Shown: positions 6,531-7,292 of the stretch, in pieces
Numbering within the stretch: position 1 is the first letter of the stretch
How the letters are laid out: each line of letters opens with the position of its first letter
NCBI GenBank assembly: GCA_026987255.1
Contig: JALSNA010000429.1
Coordinates: 1-7,292, forward strand
From: Hyphomicrobiales bacterium
GTDB lineage: Bacteria; Pseudomonadota; Alphaproteobacteria; Rhizobiales; Aestuariivirgaceae
Direction of reading: 5' to 3'
DNA length: 7,292 nucleotides
The notes under the pieces: generated by a model
Databases searched by the model: none
What the model was told of the DNA's origin: nothing
Seen by the model: only the letters and a program-made list of their open reading frames with translations
Made by a program: the position numbers and the translations under genes

Positions 6531-7204
6531 TTCCTGCCGCCAGATCCCGCCAGCTTCGGCGCGATCACGCCTTTCATGATGCGCGCCCGCTCGCGCGCCT
6601 CCGGTGAGGTGCCGGCATCATTCAGCATGGCCTCCAGATAGGTGTTCATGGCTGCCAGATCCTGCGCCCGCCAGGCCGCCAGGGCGAGAATCTCGCGCGC
6701 CGAAGAGCGCCACGGATTGCCCGCCACGTCCAGCCCCGCCAGCAGGCTTTTCAACTCGTCCATTTTCGCACTATCGGCCATGAGCCAGGCCTTGCGCACC
6801 TTCGCGGCATTGCGCAAGGGCGCATCCACCGCCGCGTCATCGGCCACCTTGGACAAAAGCGCCATGGCCTCATCCGTCTTGCCATCGGCCTGTGCCATGC
6901 CGGCCAGCCGCAGGCGGGCCAGAACGGCCGCCCCCTTGTGCTTGCCGCCGGCCAGATCGGTGAGCCGCAGGCGCGCCTCGTCCGCCTTGCCCTGATCGAG
7001 CAGATCGAGCGCCGAGACATAGGCCTCGCCGGCCGCCTCGGCCTGCTTCTTCTGATAATATTGCCAGCCCTTGAAGGCGCCCACCGCCACGATCAGGCCA
7101 ACGGAAAAGGCAATGAACAGATTGCCATAACGCTTCCACAGCTTCTCCAGCTGCTCGCGGCGGACTTCCTCGTCCACCTCGCGGAATAGGGATTCGTCAC
7201 TCAT
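6527..7204 (-). CDS. YfgM-like membrane-anchored TPR-type protein
   Basis: The product is 225 aa. The N-terminal 27 residues are charged ('FREVDEEVRREQLEKLWKRYG'), then one membrane segment spans about 28-47 and the rest is a helical, Ala-rich domain of tetratricopeptide type facing the periplasm. This matches the YfgM-like family (TPR_21). In E. coli the family member YfgM sits next to bamB and works with the SecYEG translocon and periplasmic chaperones; the same role here is inferred. I start at ATG 7204, where family members begin, with AGGAG about 12 bases upstream. The frame extends to a TTG at 7234, but that start would place the ribosome binding site inside the gene. The stop overlaps the bamB ATG (ATGA), so the two are translationally coupled. 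Confidence 0.88.
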   Translation of the reverse strand: MSDESLFREVDEEVRREQLEKLWKRYGNLFIAFSVGLIVAVGAFKGWQYYQKKQAEAAGEAYVSALDLLDQGKADEARLRLTDLAGGKHKGAAVLARLRLAGMAQADGKTDEAMALLSKVADDAAVDAPLRNAAKVRKAWLMADSAKMDELKSLLAGLDVAGNPWRSSAREILALAAWRAQDLAAMNTYLEAMLNDAGTSPEARERARIMKGVIAPKLAGSGGRK

Positions 7205-7252
7205 GCCCGAAAAACTCTCCTGAAGACCCGGCAAGGGATAAGGGATGCCCCG

Positions 7253-7281
7253 TGGCTACCCCAGACGCTTGACAAAAGCAA
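7253..7281 (-). promoter_or_regulatory. Weak candidate promoter for the YfgM-bamB operon
   Basis: On the - strand TTGCTT (7281-7276) and TAGCCA (7258-7253) are separated by 17 bases, about 50 bases upstream of ATG 7204. The spacing is right but the -10 fits poorly (TA plus little else), so this is tentative. It overlaps the TTGACA on the other strand. Confidence 0.25.
7269..7274 (+). promoter_or_regulatory. Perfect -35 hexamer of a divergent promoter cut by the window edge
   Basis: CTTGACA at 7268-7274 contains the consensus TTGACA at 7269-7274. The matching -10 would fall at about 7292, at the edge of the window, so it cannot be checked. It suggests a + strand gene beyond the window, divergent from the YfgM-bamB operon. 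Confidence 0.35.
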
Positions 7282-7292
7282 GGCAAAGGGAC

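Noticed and set aside
7205..7234. TTG 7234 start of the YfgM-like protein
   Set aside because: Rare start codon. It would put the AGGAG site inside the gene, and family members begin at the Met encoded at 7204.

Overview
The window is GC-rich (strong G/C bias at third codon positions) and reads as chromosomal DNA of an alphaproteobacterium. The gene order rpsF-rpsR-DUF2232 membrane protein-rplI-dnaB, the wording of the proteins (BamB with an 'NWAQPGG' start to its propeller, a YfgM-like protein opening with 'FREVDEEVRREQLEKLWKRYG') and the promoter style all fit that class. Rhodospirillales is my best guess, by inference only. I see no mobile element, tRNA, rRNA, CRISPR array, phage gene or intein.

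Layout on the + strand: (1) 1-127, a short G-rich stretch, then an AT-rich promoter with a perfect TATAAT; (2) 128-790, a secreted, methionine-rich protein of unrecognised family, built largely from a degenerate 13-residue repeat; (3) 791-1060, a 270-base leader with a candidate promoter and a hairpin; (4) rpsF and rpsR, overlapping by one base; (5) 1717-1900, an unusually structured spacer holding a strong hairpin, a terminator-like hairpin with a T-run, a 34-codon ORF and a hairpin that can cover the next Shine-Dalgarno; (6) a DUF2232-type polytopic membrane protein and rplI, closed by a strong terminator; (7) dnaB, apparently leaderless, preceded by an isolated inverted repeat.

On the - strand a second operon runs toward dnaB: a YfgM-like membrane-anchored protein followed by the lipoprotein BamB, overlapping by ATGA. 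BamB and dnaB converge with only six bases between their stop codons. At the right edge a perfect TTGACA on the + strand suggests a divergent gene beyond the window.

Working together: bS6, bS18 and bL9 are ribosomal proteins, DnaB is the replicative helicase, and YfgM/BamB serve envelope protein export and outer-membrane protein assembly. This is mostly conserved core genome. The two places where I see something less ordinary are the repeat protein at 128-790 and the possible attenuation or translational-coupling module at 1717-1904. Both are read by eye and have not been tested by alignment or folding software.
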